Positions 24,224-32,051 of a DNA stretch of 64,000 bases are shown piece by piece. Position 1 is the stretch's first letter; every line of letters begins with the position of its first letter. The stretch comes from an uncultured Bacteroidales bacterium. Lineage in GTDB: Bacteria; Bacteroidota; Bacteroidia; Bacteroidales; UBA932. A program made the translations under genes and the position numbers. The notes beneath the pieces were generated by a model that made no database searches, was not told where the DNA came from, and was given only the letters and a program-made list of their open reading frames with translations. The stretch is taken from positions 17,163 through 81,162 of the forward strand of contig CAJUEK010000007.1 in the NCBI GenBank assembly GCA_910585445.1. The letters run 5' to 3'.

Positions 24224-25138
24224 CTATTCCTCCTTTGCTTTAGGTTGGTCCGCAGGCTGGGCTTCCTTTGCCGTAACCGCTGCCTGTACAGGTGCAGCCG
24301 AAGCCGCAGGCTTGTTGACAACAGGGAAATTCACCGCATGGATTGCCCCTGTAGGACACTCTGCCACACATTTCTTGCAGAGCTTGCATTTGGTGAAATC
24401 AATGTAGGCAAGGTTGTTCTCTACCGTGATGGCATCGAAAGGACAGACTTTCGCGCACTTTCCGCAACCGATGCATGCAGCGGAGCAGGCCTTGCGGGCA
24501 ACAGCTCCCTTGTCCTTGTTCACGCATGATACGAACACTCTCATGTTGCGGCGTCCCTTGTTGCGAAGCTCGATGATGGCTTTCGGACATGCCTTCACGC
24601 ACGCGCCGCAAGCAGTACATTTCTCCTCGTCAACCACAGGAAGACCTGTCGCAGGGTCCATTGAGATGGCGCCGAACTGGCATGCGGCAACACAGTCTCC
24701 GCAGCCCAGGCAGCCGAATGCACAGCCGGTGTCACCGCTGTAGAGGGCGGCCTTCACGCGGCATGAATTGTATCCGCCGTACTCATTGGTGCGGGGACGC
24801 ATCTCACATGTTCCGTTGCAGCGAACCACGGCTACCATAGGTTCCTTTGCGGCAACCTCAAGTCCGAGCACAGATGCAACTTTCTGCATAACGTCATTGC
24901 CTCCGACAGGGCAGAAATTGTTGTCCAGGTTCGGAGCCTCAACGCAAGACTGTGCGAATGCACGGCAGCCGGCATGTCCGCAGCCTCCGCAGTTCGCACC
25001 AGGCAATACCTTCTCCACCTCGTCGATTCTCGGGTCTTCCTCCACCTTGAACTTCTTTGCAACAAGGTAAAGGACCACCGCAAGCACGACTCCAAGGAGC
25101 GTGAGGATTGCAATAGTCCAGATAATCGTTTGTGTCAT
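24224..25138 (-). CDS. rnfB: Rnf complex subunit B (ferredoxin-accepting Fe-S subunit)
   Basis: A 304-residue subunit anchored by one N-terminal helix (about 5-27). Next comes the four-Cys domain CGGCGHAGCRAFAQSC, then several ferredoxin-type 4Fe-4S motifs: CAFGCLGCGDCVAACQFGA, CTACGACVKACPKA, CIGCGKCAKVCPFDA and CKLCKKCVAECPTGA. A low-complexity Ala/Pro/Lys tail ends the protein. It accepts electrons from reduced ferredoxin. First rnf gene of the operon, 34 bp after the RseC-like gene. Confidence 0.96.
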   Translation of the reverse strand: MTQTIIWTIAILTLLGVVLAVVLYLVAKKFKVEEDPRIDEVEKVLPGANCGGCGHAGCRAFAQSCVEAPNLDNNFCPVGGNDVMQKVASVLGLEVAAKEPMVAVVRCNGTCEMRPRTNEYGGYNSCRVKAALYSGDTGCAFGCLGCGDCVAACQFGAISMDPATGLPVVDEEKCTACGACVKACPKAIIELRNKGRRNMRVFVSCVNKDKGAVARKACSAACIGCGKCAKVCPFDAITVENNLAYIDFTKCKLCKKCVAECPTGAIHAVNFPVVNKPAASAAPVQAAVTAKEAQPADQPKAKEE

Positions 25139-25172
25139 TATAGTTATAATTTAGTTGTTGTTTCCGGCAGGG

Positions 25173-25595
25173 TCATTTCTCCTTTATATAAAAGACAAAT
25201 TCATCCGCAAGCCTGTCCCTGAAGAGCCAGACAAACAGATAATATACAGCCACTCCGGCTATGGCAGCAAGTCCCCTCAGAGGCTCGTTGCCGATAACGG
25301 GCGACAAAGATAATATTAAAATCATTAAAACCGCCAAAGGGATGACATAAGATATCCATACGGCCTTGAGCCCCATGCTCTTTTTCATGAATACCCGCAC
25401 ATTGTCGCCTTCCTCCCAGGACGCATACGGGTCCGTGGGAAGCATTATGACCTTGCGTTCCTCCTCCGAAACCCCGCACATGCCCTTGGCGTGGCATGAG
25501 GAACATGCGGAAGATGCGATTATCTCCACCGAAGTGAATTCCGGCGTTATCTCCACAATCTTACCGTCATGGGCTATTTCATCTCTGCTCTTCAT
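25173..25595 (-). CDS. RseC/MucC-family membrane protein (SoxR-reducing-system RseC-like)
   Basis: A 140-residue protein with a soluble N-terminal domain carrying ACSSCHAKGMCG (four cysteines, C-x2-C-x4-G-x-C pattern) and two transmembrane helices at about 82-100 and 107-125. This is the RseC/MucC family, which in other bacteria is found with rnf genes. Here it sits between the DUF3108 gene and rnfB, supporting a role tied to the Rnf complex, for example Fe-S or redox maturation. Function in Bacteroidota is not established. Confidence 0.82.
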   Translation of the reverse strand: MKSRDEIAHDGKIVEITPEFTSVEIIASSACSSCHAKGMCGVSEEERKVIMLPTDPYASWEEGDNVRVFMKKSMGLKAVWISYVIPLAVLMILILSLSPVIGNEPLRGLAAIAGVAVYYLFVWLFRDRLADEFVFYIKEK

Positions 25596-25601
25596 AGTAA
25601 A

Positions 25602-26483
25602 TCAATATTTTTTCTGTCCCGAAAGCGATGAGAAAGGATGCTTCAGCCCCTCATAAGCGCTGAGCCTGCCGGAAGCAGTGCCGACAAGAATCGGAGCCTC
25701 GAAATATACAGGCACCCTGTTGTCATCATCCGATATCCATATAATCATGTCCTCCTCTCCGTTGAACACTTCTCCGGCAAGAAGCTTTGCGGCAAACTTC
25801 ACCGTCCTGACGTTTCCAAGGCCCTTGACCTTTTTCGTCTCACGGCCAAGCATGATGAAATATACATTATATATGTCATCATCTATGGCGAAAGTCATCG
25901 GATACCTCTTCCCCACCTCGACATTGTCCATATCCATGTTCCTCGCAAAAAAGAAAAGGGCGGGCAAATCGTAGGTGCATGGCGTCAGGGGCATTTCCAG
26001 CGACCTCTCGCCCGAGCTTGTTGAATATACGTCCGCATCAATATGCGGGTCATCTGCCGTCCAGTCATACAGATAGGTATTCCTGGCCCTGTAGCTTCCC
26101 TCCTGGGTGTCACGCGTGAATTTAAGCGGCCTCAGCCCGTCACATGTAAACCATGACCTGAAATCCTCGCGGACCTTGAAGAACAGGTCATAAATCCTGC
26201 TCGTTTTTCCATATACGGTGCACCGGAAAGCTTTCTCGCCATTGAAGCGTACAGTGTCGAGGCTTACGGTTCCGGTTCCCACGTCAGAATTGACGGCCCC
26301 CCATTTATAATGCACCGTAAATGTAAGTTTCTCTCCAGCCCCGAAAGCGAGTGAGTCTCCCGCCGATGTCCTGACCGGGACACAGGACGTTTTTCCGTAT
26401 CCGTTCTTTTCCCGCGCAGCCGTGGCGACAAGAGCCAGGCATGCGAAGGCAATAATTATTGAAAAAAGTCTCATTGCATACAT
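25602..26483 (-). CDS. DUF3108 domain protein, exported
   Basis: A 293-residue protein beginning MYAMRLFSIIIAFACLALVA, a Sec signal peptide; the mature part is soluble and beta-rich with the DUF3108 hallmarks GEKLTFTVHYKWGAVNSDVG, KVREDFRSWF and MIIWISDDDNRVPVYFEA. An alternative ATG at 26513 overlaps the dnaB stop and would add ten residues. Likely periplasmic. No enzyme activity is known for the family. It follows dnaB and precedes the RseC-like gene by 6 bp. Confidence 0.82.
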   Translation of the reverse strand: MYAMRLFSIIIAFACLALVATAAREKNGYGKTSCVPVRTSAGDSLAFGAGEKLTFTVHYKWGAVNSDVGTGTVSLDTVRFNGEKAFRCTVYGKTSRIYDLFFKVREDFRSWFTCDGLRPLKFTRDTQEGSYRARNTYLYDWTADDPHIDADVYSTSSGERSLEMPLTPCTYDLPALFFFARNMDMDNVEVGKRYPMTFAIDDDIYNVYFIMLGRETKKVKGLGNVRTVKFAAKLLAGEVFNGEEDMIIWISDDDNRVPVYFEAPILVGTASGRLSAYEGLKHPFSSLSGQKKY

Positions 26484-26506
26484 AATTGATGATTTCCTGA
26501 GGGGAA

Positions 26507-28036
26507 TCACCATTCACCATTCGGGCCAAACTCGTCAACAGGCCCGACAGACGGACCCATCATTCCGGCCGGAGGCAGGGCGTCATCATTCATGGCAGAG
26601 CCGACAGGCTGCATATCAGCCTGGCTGACAAGACTTTCAGACTCATCGACGAAACGTACCTCGTCAGCACGGAATTTCATGTCGATATCAGCGATTGCAC
26701 CGTTCCTGTGCTTGGCTATGATTATCTGCGTCCTTCCCACATCGTCCGGATTGTCGGAAAGTCCCTGATAGTCATACCTGTGTATGAATACCACCATATC
26801 CGCATCCTGCTCGATTGAACCGGACTCACGCAAGTCGCTCAGCTGAGGCCTGCGGTTGCTTCCCTGCCTGTTCTCGGACTGGCGGGACAGCTGTGACAAG
26901 GCGATTATAGGCACATTCATCTCCTTGGCCGTAGCCTTGAGTGTCCTCGATATGGCTGCAACCTCCTGCTCACGCATACCGCGCAGCTCTGAAGGTCCCT
27001 GCATAAGCTGGAGATAATCGACAACGATAAGCCTTACGCCTTTCTGCTTCACCAGCTTCTTCACCTTTGAACGGAACTCCATCACGGGAAGCGAAGGAGT
27101 GTCGTCAATATACATCGGGGCTTTCACGAGCCTCTTGAGCTGGATGTCGAGCTGCTCCCACTCCCAGTCACGTATAGGCTCTCCTCCCCTGAACTTGTCC
27201 GCATTGAGCCTCGTCTCCGAGACCATCATACGTTTTGCAAGCTGGATTGAAGGCATCTCAAGAGAGAAGAAAGCCACAGGCATGTTGAAATCCACTGCGG
27301 CGTTCCTCGCAAGGTTGAGCACGAATGCGGTCTTTCCCACAGATGGGCGGGCAGCAAGAATGATAAGGTCCGAGGCCTGCCAGCCCTGGGTAATCTTGTC
27401 AAGCGAAGGGAATCCGGACGGAACACCGCTGAGTCCCGAGGACTTCTGCAGACGCTGGATATCCTCCAGGGCCTCATTCACGACCTTTCCGATTTCCTGG
27501 ACATCCCTCTTGACATTGTTCTGGATGGCCGCAAACACCTTGGTCTGGGCCTGGTCGATGAGGTCATCCACATTGACCGACTCATCATATGAGGTCTTGA
27601 GAATTTCGTATGATGCGGTGATGAGTTCCCTCTGTATGCACTTCTGCTTGAGTATCCTTATATAATACTCGATATGCGCGGCCGCACCGATTTTCTGTGA
27701 CAGCTGCGCAAGGGCGACCGTTCCGCCGACAGCCTCCAGATTTCCTTCCGACTTGAGTTTCTGCGTCACTGACAGGATGTCCAGGGCCACATGCTCATTG
27801 GTAAGGGAGCGCATGGCATTGAAGACCATCTTGTGCTTGTCGCTATAGAAACAGCTTGACGTAAGCTCGTCCATAGCCTCGTCAATGCAGTTCGGCTCTA
27901 TCAGAAGCGCGCCGAGGACAGCCTCTTCGACATCAAGAGCTTGAGGCGGTCTGTTACCCATCTCAAGCCCTAATGTGTCCAGATTGACTCCCGGACCTTT
28001 GCTTCTGACCGATTTTCTCTTTCCCGGTTCAGCCAT
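26507..28036 (-). CDS. dnaB: Replicative DNA helicase
   Basis: A 509-residue hexameric helicase. The N-terminal DnaB domain begins around PQALDVEEAVLGALLIEPN; the RecA-like ATPase domain has Walker A in AARPSVGKTAFVLNLA, Walker B in LIVVDYLQLMQG and the arginine-finger region SDLRESGSIEQDADMVVFI. No intein interrupts it. It acts in the cytoplasm at the replication fork. It lies 12 bp after the zinc-ribbon gene and reads into the DUF3108/rnf genes without an obvious terminator. Confidence 0.97.
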   Translation of the reverse strand: MAEPGKRKSVRSKGPGVNLDTLGLEMGNRPPQALDVEEAVLGALLIEPNCIDEAMDELTSSCFYSDKHKMVFNAMRSLTNEHVALDILSVTQKLKSEGNLEAVGGTVALAQLSQKIGAAAHIEYYIRILKQKCIQRELITASYEILKTSYDESVNVDDLIDQAQTKVFAAIQNNVKRDVQEIGKVVNEALEDIQRLQKSSGLSGVPSGFPSLDKITQGWQASDLIILAARPSVGKTAFVLNLARNAAVDFNMPVAFFSLEMPSIQLAKRMMVSETRLNADKFRGGEPIRDWEWEQLDIQLKRLVKAPMYIDDTPSLPVMEFRSKVKKLVKQKGVRLIVVDYLQLMQGPSELRGMREQEVAAISRTLKATAKEMNVPIIALSQLSRQSENRQGSNRRPQLSDLRESGSIEQDADMVVFIHRYDYQGLSDNPDDVGRTQIIIAKHRNGAIADIDMKFRADEVRFVDESESLVSQADMQPVGSAMNDDALPPAGMMGPSVGPVDEFGPNGEW

Positions 28037-28048
28037 ATTTCCTGCGGC

Positions 28049-28858
28049 TTATTCGAAGTCAGGGTTCACAAGAATCCTTCCGCAGTGTTCGCAGATTATA
28101 AGCTTCCTGTTGGCAGCGATGTCGATGAGCCTCTGCGGAGCTATAGTGTTGAAGCATCCTCCGCAAGAGTCCCCGTTGAATACGGACACAACTGCAAGAT
28201 GGTTCATGAAGCTCTGCCTGATGCGGTCATATGCGTTCATAGTCCTGTCATCAATCTTGGCGGCGCAGGCATCCCTGTTGGCACGGAGCTTCTCCTCGTC
28301 CTTCGCGGTAGACTCCACGATGTTGGCAAGTTCCTCTTTCTTTGCCTTGAGGTCATCTGTCCTTATTGAAATCTTCTCCTTTATCACCTCAAGCTCATTC
28401 TTCTTGTCGAAAATGCGCTCCTTGGCCTCGCCGATATGCTTCTCGGCAATCTGACGGAGAAGGCCCTGGTTCTCTATCTCCTTGTTGAGGGAGTCATACT
28501 CACGGCTGTTGGCTATGTTCTCGAGCTGAGCCTTGTACTTCTCCATCTGGGCATCACAGTCAGTGATGTTGAACTTGTTCTCAGCGATGAACTTGTTGTA
28601 CTCCTCAATCTGTCCGGCAATGTGAGCGGACTTTGCCTTCAGCTCGGCAATCTCAGCCTCAAGGTTCTCCACCTCGACAGGAAGCTCTCCGCGAAGCTGG
28701 AGAATCTTGTCGATAGCGGTGTCGGCCTGCTGGAGCACATACAAAGTCTTGAGCTTCTCCGGAACACTCAGGTCAGAGTCAGCAAAGTTCTTCTGGATGG
28801 ACACGAAAGTCTCCCTCTGGTCAATGGGAGTTTCGATTTTCTTTGTCTTTTTAGCCAT
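28049..28858 (-). CDS. Coiled-coil zinc-ribbon protein (C4-type, DUF164/CdsZ-like)
   Basis: A 269-residue protein with a long coiled coil (about 30-190, rich in Glu/Lys/Leu heptads) and a C-terminal zinc ribbon formed by SCGGCFNTI and ICEHCGRIL. This is the conserved C4-type zinc-ribbon family found across Bacteroidota and other phyla; proposed roles are in nucleic-acid or translation-related processes and are not settled. A -7 promoter box lies 56 bp upstream, inside the end of the nif3-like gene. Confidence 0.85.
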   Translation of the reverse strand: MAKKTKKIETPIDQRETFVSIQKNFADSDLSVPEKLKTLYVLQQADTAIDKILQLRGELPVEVENLEAEIAELKAKSAHIAGQIEEYNKFIAENKFNITDCDAQMEKYKAQLENIANSREYDSLNKEIENQGLLRQIAEKHIGEAKERIFDKKNELEVIKEKISIRTDDLKAKKEELANIVESTAKDEEKLRANRDACAAKIDDRTMNAYDRIRQSFMNHLAVVSVFNGDSCGGCFNTIAPQRLIDIAANRKLIICEHCGRILVNPDFE

Positions 28859-28863
28859 ATCGC

Positions 28864-29646
28864 TTAATAATAAAATATCGGGTTACTATATATATTCCGT
28901 GTAATGCGAACTGCAAAGGTAGGAAAATTTTTCTTTATCAGGGAAAATAAAATGTCAACTATCTCTATCTCACTTTCATAATGCCCCACATCCATAATCA
29001 TGAAGTCTCCCCAAGTGAAGAAATTGTGGTATGAGATGTCCCCGCTGAGATAAAGCTGGGCACCGGCAGCCCTTGCCGCGCCTATAAGCGAGCCTCCCGA
29101 ACCGCCGCACATGGCCACCCTGCTTATCTTACCCTCAACAGGACGTGAGGAGCGGAGCATTTTCAGGGAAAAACGTTCCTTGACAAGGTCCGCAGCCTCT
29201 CCCGCCGACAATGGAACAGGAAGGTCACCGACCGCTCCCAGCCCGTATCCGTTTCCGTCATCCTCCAGCAAGGTTATGTTTTCAAGACCGAGCCTTGAGG
29301 CCATTGCCCCGCTGACACCGGCCATAACCTTGTCCGCGCTCGTATGTGCCGCATATACGGAAATCCCGGCACGGACAGCCTTTGTCACTGCCGCCCCCAC
29401 GGGGTCATCCGGCGTAATGCGCTTCAGACCCGAGAATATCAGCGGGTGATGCGTCACTATCATGTCTGCGCCGCACTCGATGGCTTCATCCACAAGTTCA
29501 GGCGTACAGTCCAGGGCAAGAAGCACGGAACTTGCCTCCGCGTCAGGCGAACCTATGCAAAGGCCGCTGTTGTCCCACTTCTCCTGCACCGACACCGGAG
29601 CGAATGCCTCAATCGCCGCGATTACATCGCTTACCTTATATTTCAT
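28864..29646 (-). CDS. Nif3-like dinuclear metal center protein
   Basis: A 260-residue protein of the NIF3/DUF34 family. Metal ligands are visible in VTHHPLIFSGLKRI (two His), YAAHTSADK and the C-terminal DVGHYESEIEIVD (His and Glu). WDNSGLCIGS near the N-terminus is the family signature. The short form lacks the inserted domain of longer homologues. Proposed as a GTP cyclohydrolase 1 type 2 homologue or metal-dependent hydrolase; function unsettled. Its start overlaps the MerR gene by 4 bp, and it is followed by the zinc-ribbon gene, a neighbour pair common in Bacteroidota. Confidence 0.9.
   Translation of the reverse strand: MKYKVSDVIAAIEAFAPVSVQEKWDNSGLCIGSPDAEASSVLLALDCTPELVDEAIECGADMIVTHHPLIFSGLKRITPDDPVGAAVTKAVRAGISVYAAHTSADKVMAGVSGAMASRLGLENITLLEDDGNGYGLGAVGDLPVPLSAGEAADLVKERFSLKMLRSSRPVEGKISRVAMCGGSGGSLIGAARAAGAQLYLSGDISYHNFFTWGDFMIMDVGHYESEIEIVDILFSLIKKNFPTFAVRITRNIYSNPIFYY
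28914..28921 (-). promoter_or_regulatory. -7 box inside nif3-like gene, for the zinc-ribbon/dnaB run
   Basis: TACCTTTG on the minus strand, matching TAnnTTTG, lies within the last 60 bp of the upstream gene and 56 bp before the zinc-ribbon ATG. No good -33 element is seen. Confidence 0.4.
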
Positions 29647-29969
29647 TTCAGTTCCTCCCTTATTTCAGCAAGCTGCTGCCTTACCGCCCTCAGCGACTCA
29701 AGCACGCGTGCCTTGTTCACAACATCCGTCTTTTCACCGGCAAGCCTTTTGGCAGCCCCTTCGAGAGTCAGCCCCTCAACCTTTACAAGAAGATGAATCT
29801 GCTTGAACATCTCCACATCCTCCTTTGTGAACAGGCGGTTTCCCTTTGCATTTCTCTGCGGACGGATGAATTTTGGAAACTCATTTGACCAGAACCTGAC
29901 AAGAGACGTGCTCTCGCCAAGGATTCCGGCGACCTCACCTATAGTATAAAGGTATTTCTCCATATCCAT
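29643..29969 (-). CDS. MerR-family transcriptional regulator, short form
   Basis: A 108-residue protein with the winged helix-turn-helix of MerR: YTIGEVAGILGESTSLVRFW, then NRLFTKEDVEMFKQIHLLV. A C-terminal helix (about 75-108) would form the dimer coiled coil; there is no effector-binding domain. ATG 29969 gives MDMEKYLYTI; the ATG six bases later is equally possible. It shares an ATGA-type overlap with the nif3-like gene downstream. Targets unknown; the same gene order is common in Bacteroidota. Confidence 0.9.
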   Translation of the reverse strand: MDMEKYLYTIGEVAGILGESTSLVRFWSNEFPKFIRPQRNAKGNRLFTKEDVEMFKQIHLLVKVEGLTLEGAAKRLAGEKTDVVNKARVLESLRAVRQQLAEIREELK

Positions 29970-30000
29970 CTATATTTAAAGAATCATTGTCCGGGCAGGC

Positions 30001-30942
30001 CTAATCCATGGACTGGCCCACAGATGCAGACATTATCAGCATATTAACATAATCATCCGGGCTTACAGATGCGAAAAAGAAGTTCACCGGGTCAAGCGCC
30101 ACCGTGTCACGCCACACTTCATAATGCAGATGAGGGGCAAAAGAATTGCCAGACACGCCGACGTTCCCGAGCAAAGTTCCCTTTGTGACCTTGCGGCCTT
30201 TCACCGCGACAACATCCTCAAGGTGGGCATATTTTGTAACATAGTCTCCCTCATGGGCCACGACAACCACATTGCCAAGCCCTTTGCGCGAGCGTATCAC
30301 ATCGGCCACTACACCGTCCGCCGCCGCATAAACCGGCGTACCGGAAGGGGCTATGACATCAAGTCCGTTATGGCGCATCTCTATCTTGTAAAACGGATTC
30401 ATCTTCTCACCGACAGACGCCCCGGTCTGGGCAAAAGTGAAGTCAGAAAGAGGAGATGTCATCGGCGGCATCACGAAACCGCTGTCCGAAAGCGTAGACA
30501 TCACATGCCGGAAATTGTCTTCAACCGAAGCAGCTCCGCTCTCAAGAGAAGACAGTTTCAGGGCCACATGCCTGACAAGGTTGTCATCCGGAACAGAATC
30601 GATTCCAGCCAGAAAATCAAGGGAAGAAAACGGGTCCATGGCCGGAGCCGGAGCATCGAATATCTCCCCGTAAATCTGGTCATCCCTTGCGGCTAGGCCG
30701 TCTATCACATCTGAAAGCAGTTTCTCCTTCTGCCCGAGCACGGCAAGCTCACGCTCATACATGGCGTTCTCCTGCTCAAGCCTGCGCTCCGTGTCCGTAC
30801 TGAAGAACAGGGAGAAAATAGCATAATAGAGGACTGCCATGGATATTGTCGAGACAAAGAAAATGAGCACGCGCTTTATAATCGCCCATGCCCCAGCCTT
30901 CGGCTTCTTTTTTCCCGGTCCTGTCACATTGATACGGCTCAT
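30001..30942 (-). CDS. M23-family metallopeptidase, paralogue 2
   Basis: A 313-residue membrane-anchored protein with one N-terminal helix (about 21-45), a coiled-coil region (55-90) and a C-terminal LytM/M23 domain. Zinc ligands are in RHNGLDVIAP (H-x3-D) and APHLHYEVW (H-x-H), with TKYAHLEDV as the third block, so it should be catalytically competent against peptidoglycan cross-bridges. It overlaps the upstream paralogue by 4 bp (ATGA). Probable role in cell-wall remodelling in the periplasm. Confidence 0.9.
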   Translation of the reverse strand: MSRINVTGPGKKKPKAGAWAIIKRVLIFFVSTISMAVLYYAIFSLFFSTDTERRLEQENAMYERELAVLGQKEKLLSDVIDGLAARDDQIYGEIFDAPAPAMDPFSSLDFLAGIDSVPDDNLVRHVALKLSSLESGAASVEDNFRHVMSTLSDSGFVMPPMTSPLSDFTFAQTGASVGEKMNPFYKIEMRHNGLDVIAPSGTPVYAAADGVVADVIRSRKGLGNVVVVAHEGDYVTKYAHLEDVVAVKGRKVTKGTLLGNVGVSGNSFAPHLHYEVWRDTVALDPVNFFFASVSPDDYVNMLIMSASVGQSMD

Positions 30943-31922
30943 GAGCGGCCTCTCCTTCCTGTGTGAGAAGGATGCATGGCCACCAGTTCAGAAGCTTCCG
31001 GAGCGCCATGCACCATAACCGCATATTCCTCGGACGAGACAGACAGGTCATAATAATTGGCCGGGTTCACATGGTTTCCTTTATAAAGGACCTCGTAATG
31101 AAGATGCGGGCCTGAAGACTTACCGGAATTTCCGCTCAGCCCGAGGCATTCCCCGCGCTTCACCTTCATTCCCTCCACCACTCCGATGGACTTCATGTGC
31201 GCATATCTTGTCTTGTAACCGAAGCCATGGTTCACAACCACCTGGTTTCCGTAGCCGAAAAATTCGAATTTCACTGTCTCCACAACGCCGTCACCTGTGG
31301 CATATACGGGATTTCCTGACTTCAGGGCGAAATCCACGCCGGTATGCCTGGCAGACCTGCCGCTGAAAGGGTCAGACCTGTAGCCGAAGCTGCTTGATAT
31401 CCTGCATTTGCCGGGAGAAGGGTCTACGGGAGGGATGGCAGGTATGCAAAGGGCCATCTCACCCGCACGGCGGGACAGCTCCGCCACCTCGTCAAAAGAC
31501 TTGCTCTGCACATATGACTTCTTGGTGAGCATGTCAAGCCGGATTGCTGCCCTCTTGAGCAGGCCGTTCCTGTCAACCTCATCATAATGGGCGTATCTGT
31601 TGACTCCGCCGAAACCGGCGTTCCTGACCTCAGCCGGAATCTCGTTCATACCGAATATGGAGCGGTAAATGTCATCGTCCCTCATCTGCAAAGCGGAAAG
31701 AGTGGCGTCGCATTCATCAAGATGCCTGTCCAGCACTTCTATCTTGGAACACCATTCCGCATTCTTTTTCTTGAGAATGGCGGTCTTGGGCAGTTCCAGG
31801 CCAAGCACTGATACATAGATATGTGCATAGAGACCGGTCATGACAAGGCTGACGGCAAAGAGAAATGCCGTCCTATATACGCGTGACCTGCCCCTTAAAA
31901 TAATGTTTCGTTTCTTGGACAT
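30939..31922 (-). CDS. M23-family metallopeptidase, paralogue 1
   Basis: A 327-residue protein with the same layout as its neighbour: short basic N-terminus, one helix (about 17-39), coiled coil, and an M23 domain with RHTGVDFALKSG, RYAHMKSIG and GPHLHYEVLYKG. All zinc ligands are present. The ATG lies only 5 bp after a perfect -7 box, suggesting a leaderless or nearly leaderless transcript. It is transcribed divergently from alaS. Confidence 0.9.
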   Translation of the reverse strand: MSKKRNIILRGRSRVYRTAFLFAVSLVMTGLYAHIYVSVLGLELPKTAILKKKNAEWCSKIEVLDRHLDECDATLSALQMRDDDIYRSIFGMNEIPAEVRNAGFGGVNRYAHYDEVDRNGLLKRAAIRLDMLTKKSYVQSKSFDEVAELSRRAGEMALCIPAIPPVDPSPGKCRISSSFGYRSDPFSGRSARHTGVDFALKSGNPVYATGDGVVETVKFEFFGYGNQVVVNHGFGYKTRYAHMKSIGVVEGMKVKRGECLGLSGNSGKSSGPHLHYEVLYKGNHVNPANYYDLSVSSEEYAVMVHGAPEASELVAMHPSHTGRRGRS

Positions 31923-31926
31923 GGCG

Positions 31927-31934
31927 CAAAGATA
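31927..31934 (-). promoter_or_regulatory. -7 box of the M23 tandem
   Basis: TATCTTTG on the minus strand, ending 4 bp before the ATG at 31922. The predicted transcription start would fall at or next to the start codon. Confidence 0.5.
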
Positions 31935-31977
31935 GCCAAATTCCGCTTCATTGCTTTATAAAATAAGAAAAAAGTTG

Positions 31978-31985
31978 TAATTTTG
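31978..31985 (+). promoter_or_regulatory. -7 box of alaS
   Basis: TAATTTTG on the plus strand fits TAnnTTTG and lies 66 bp before the alaS ATG. With the M23 box it makes a compact divergent promoter region. A TTG occurs upstream but at a spacing of 24, longer than usual. Confidence 0.5.
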
Positions 31986-32051
31986 CGGGTTATTATGCCT
32001 GTAGGGCCGTGTGGCCGGGGCATATGTAAAATGATAATAATTAAAAGAAAT

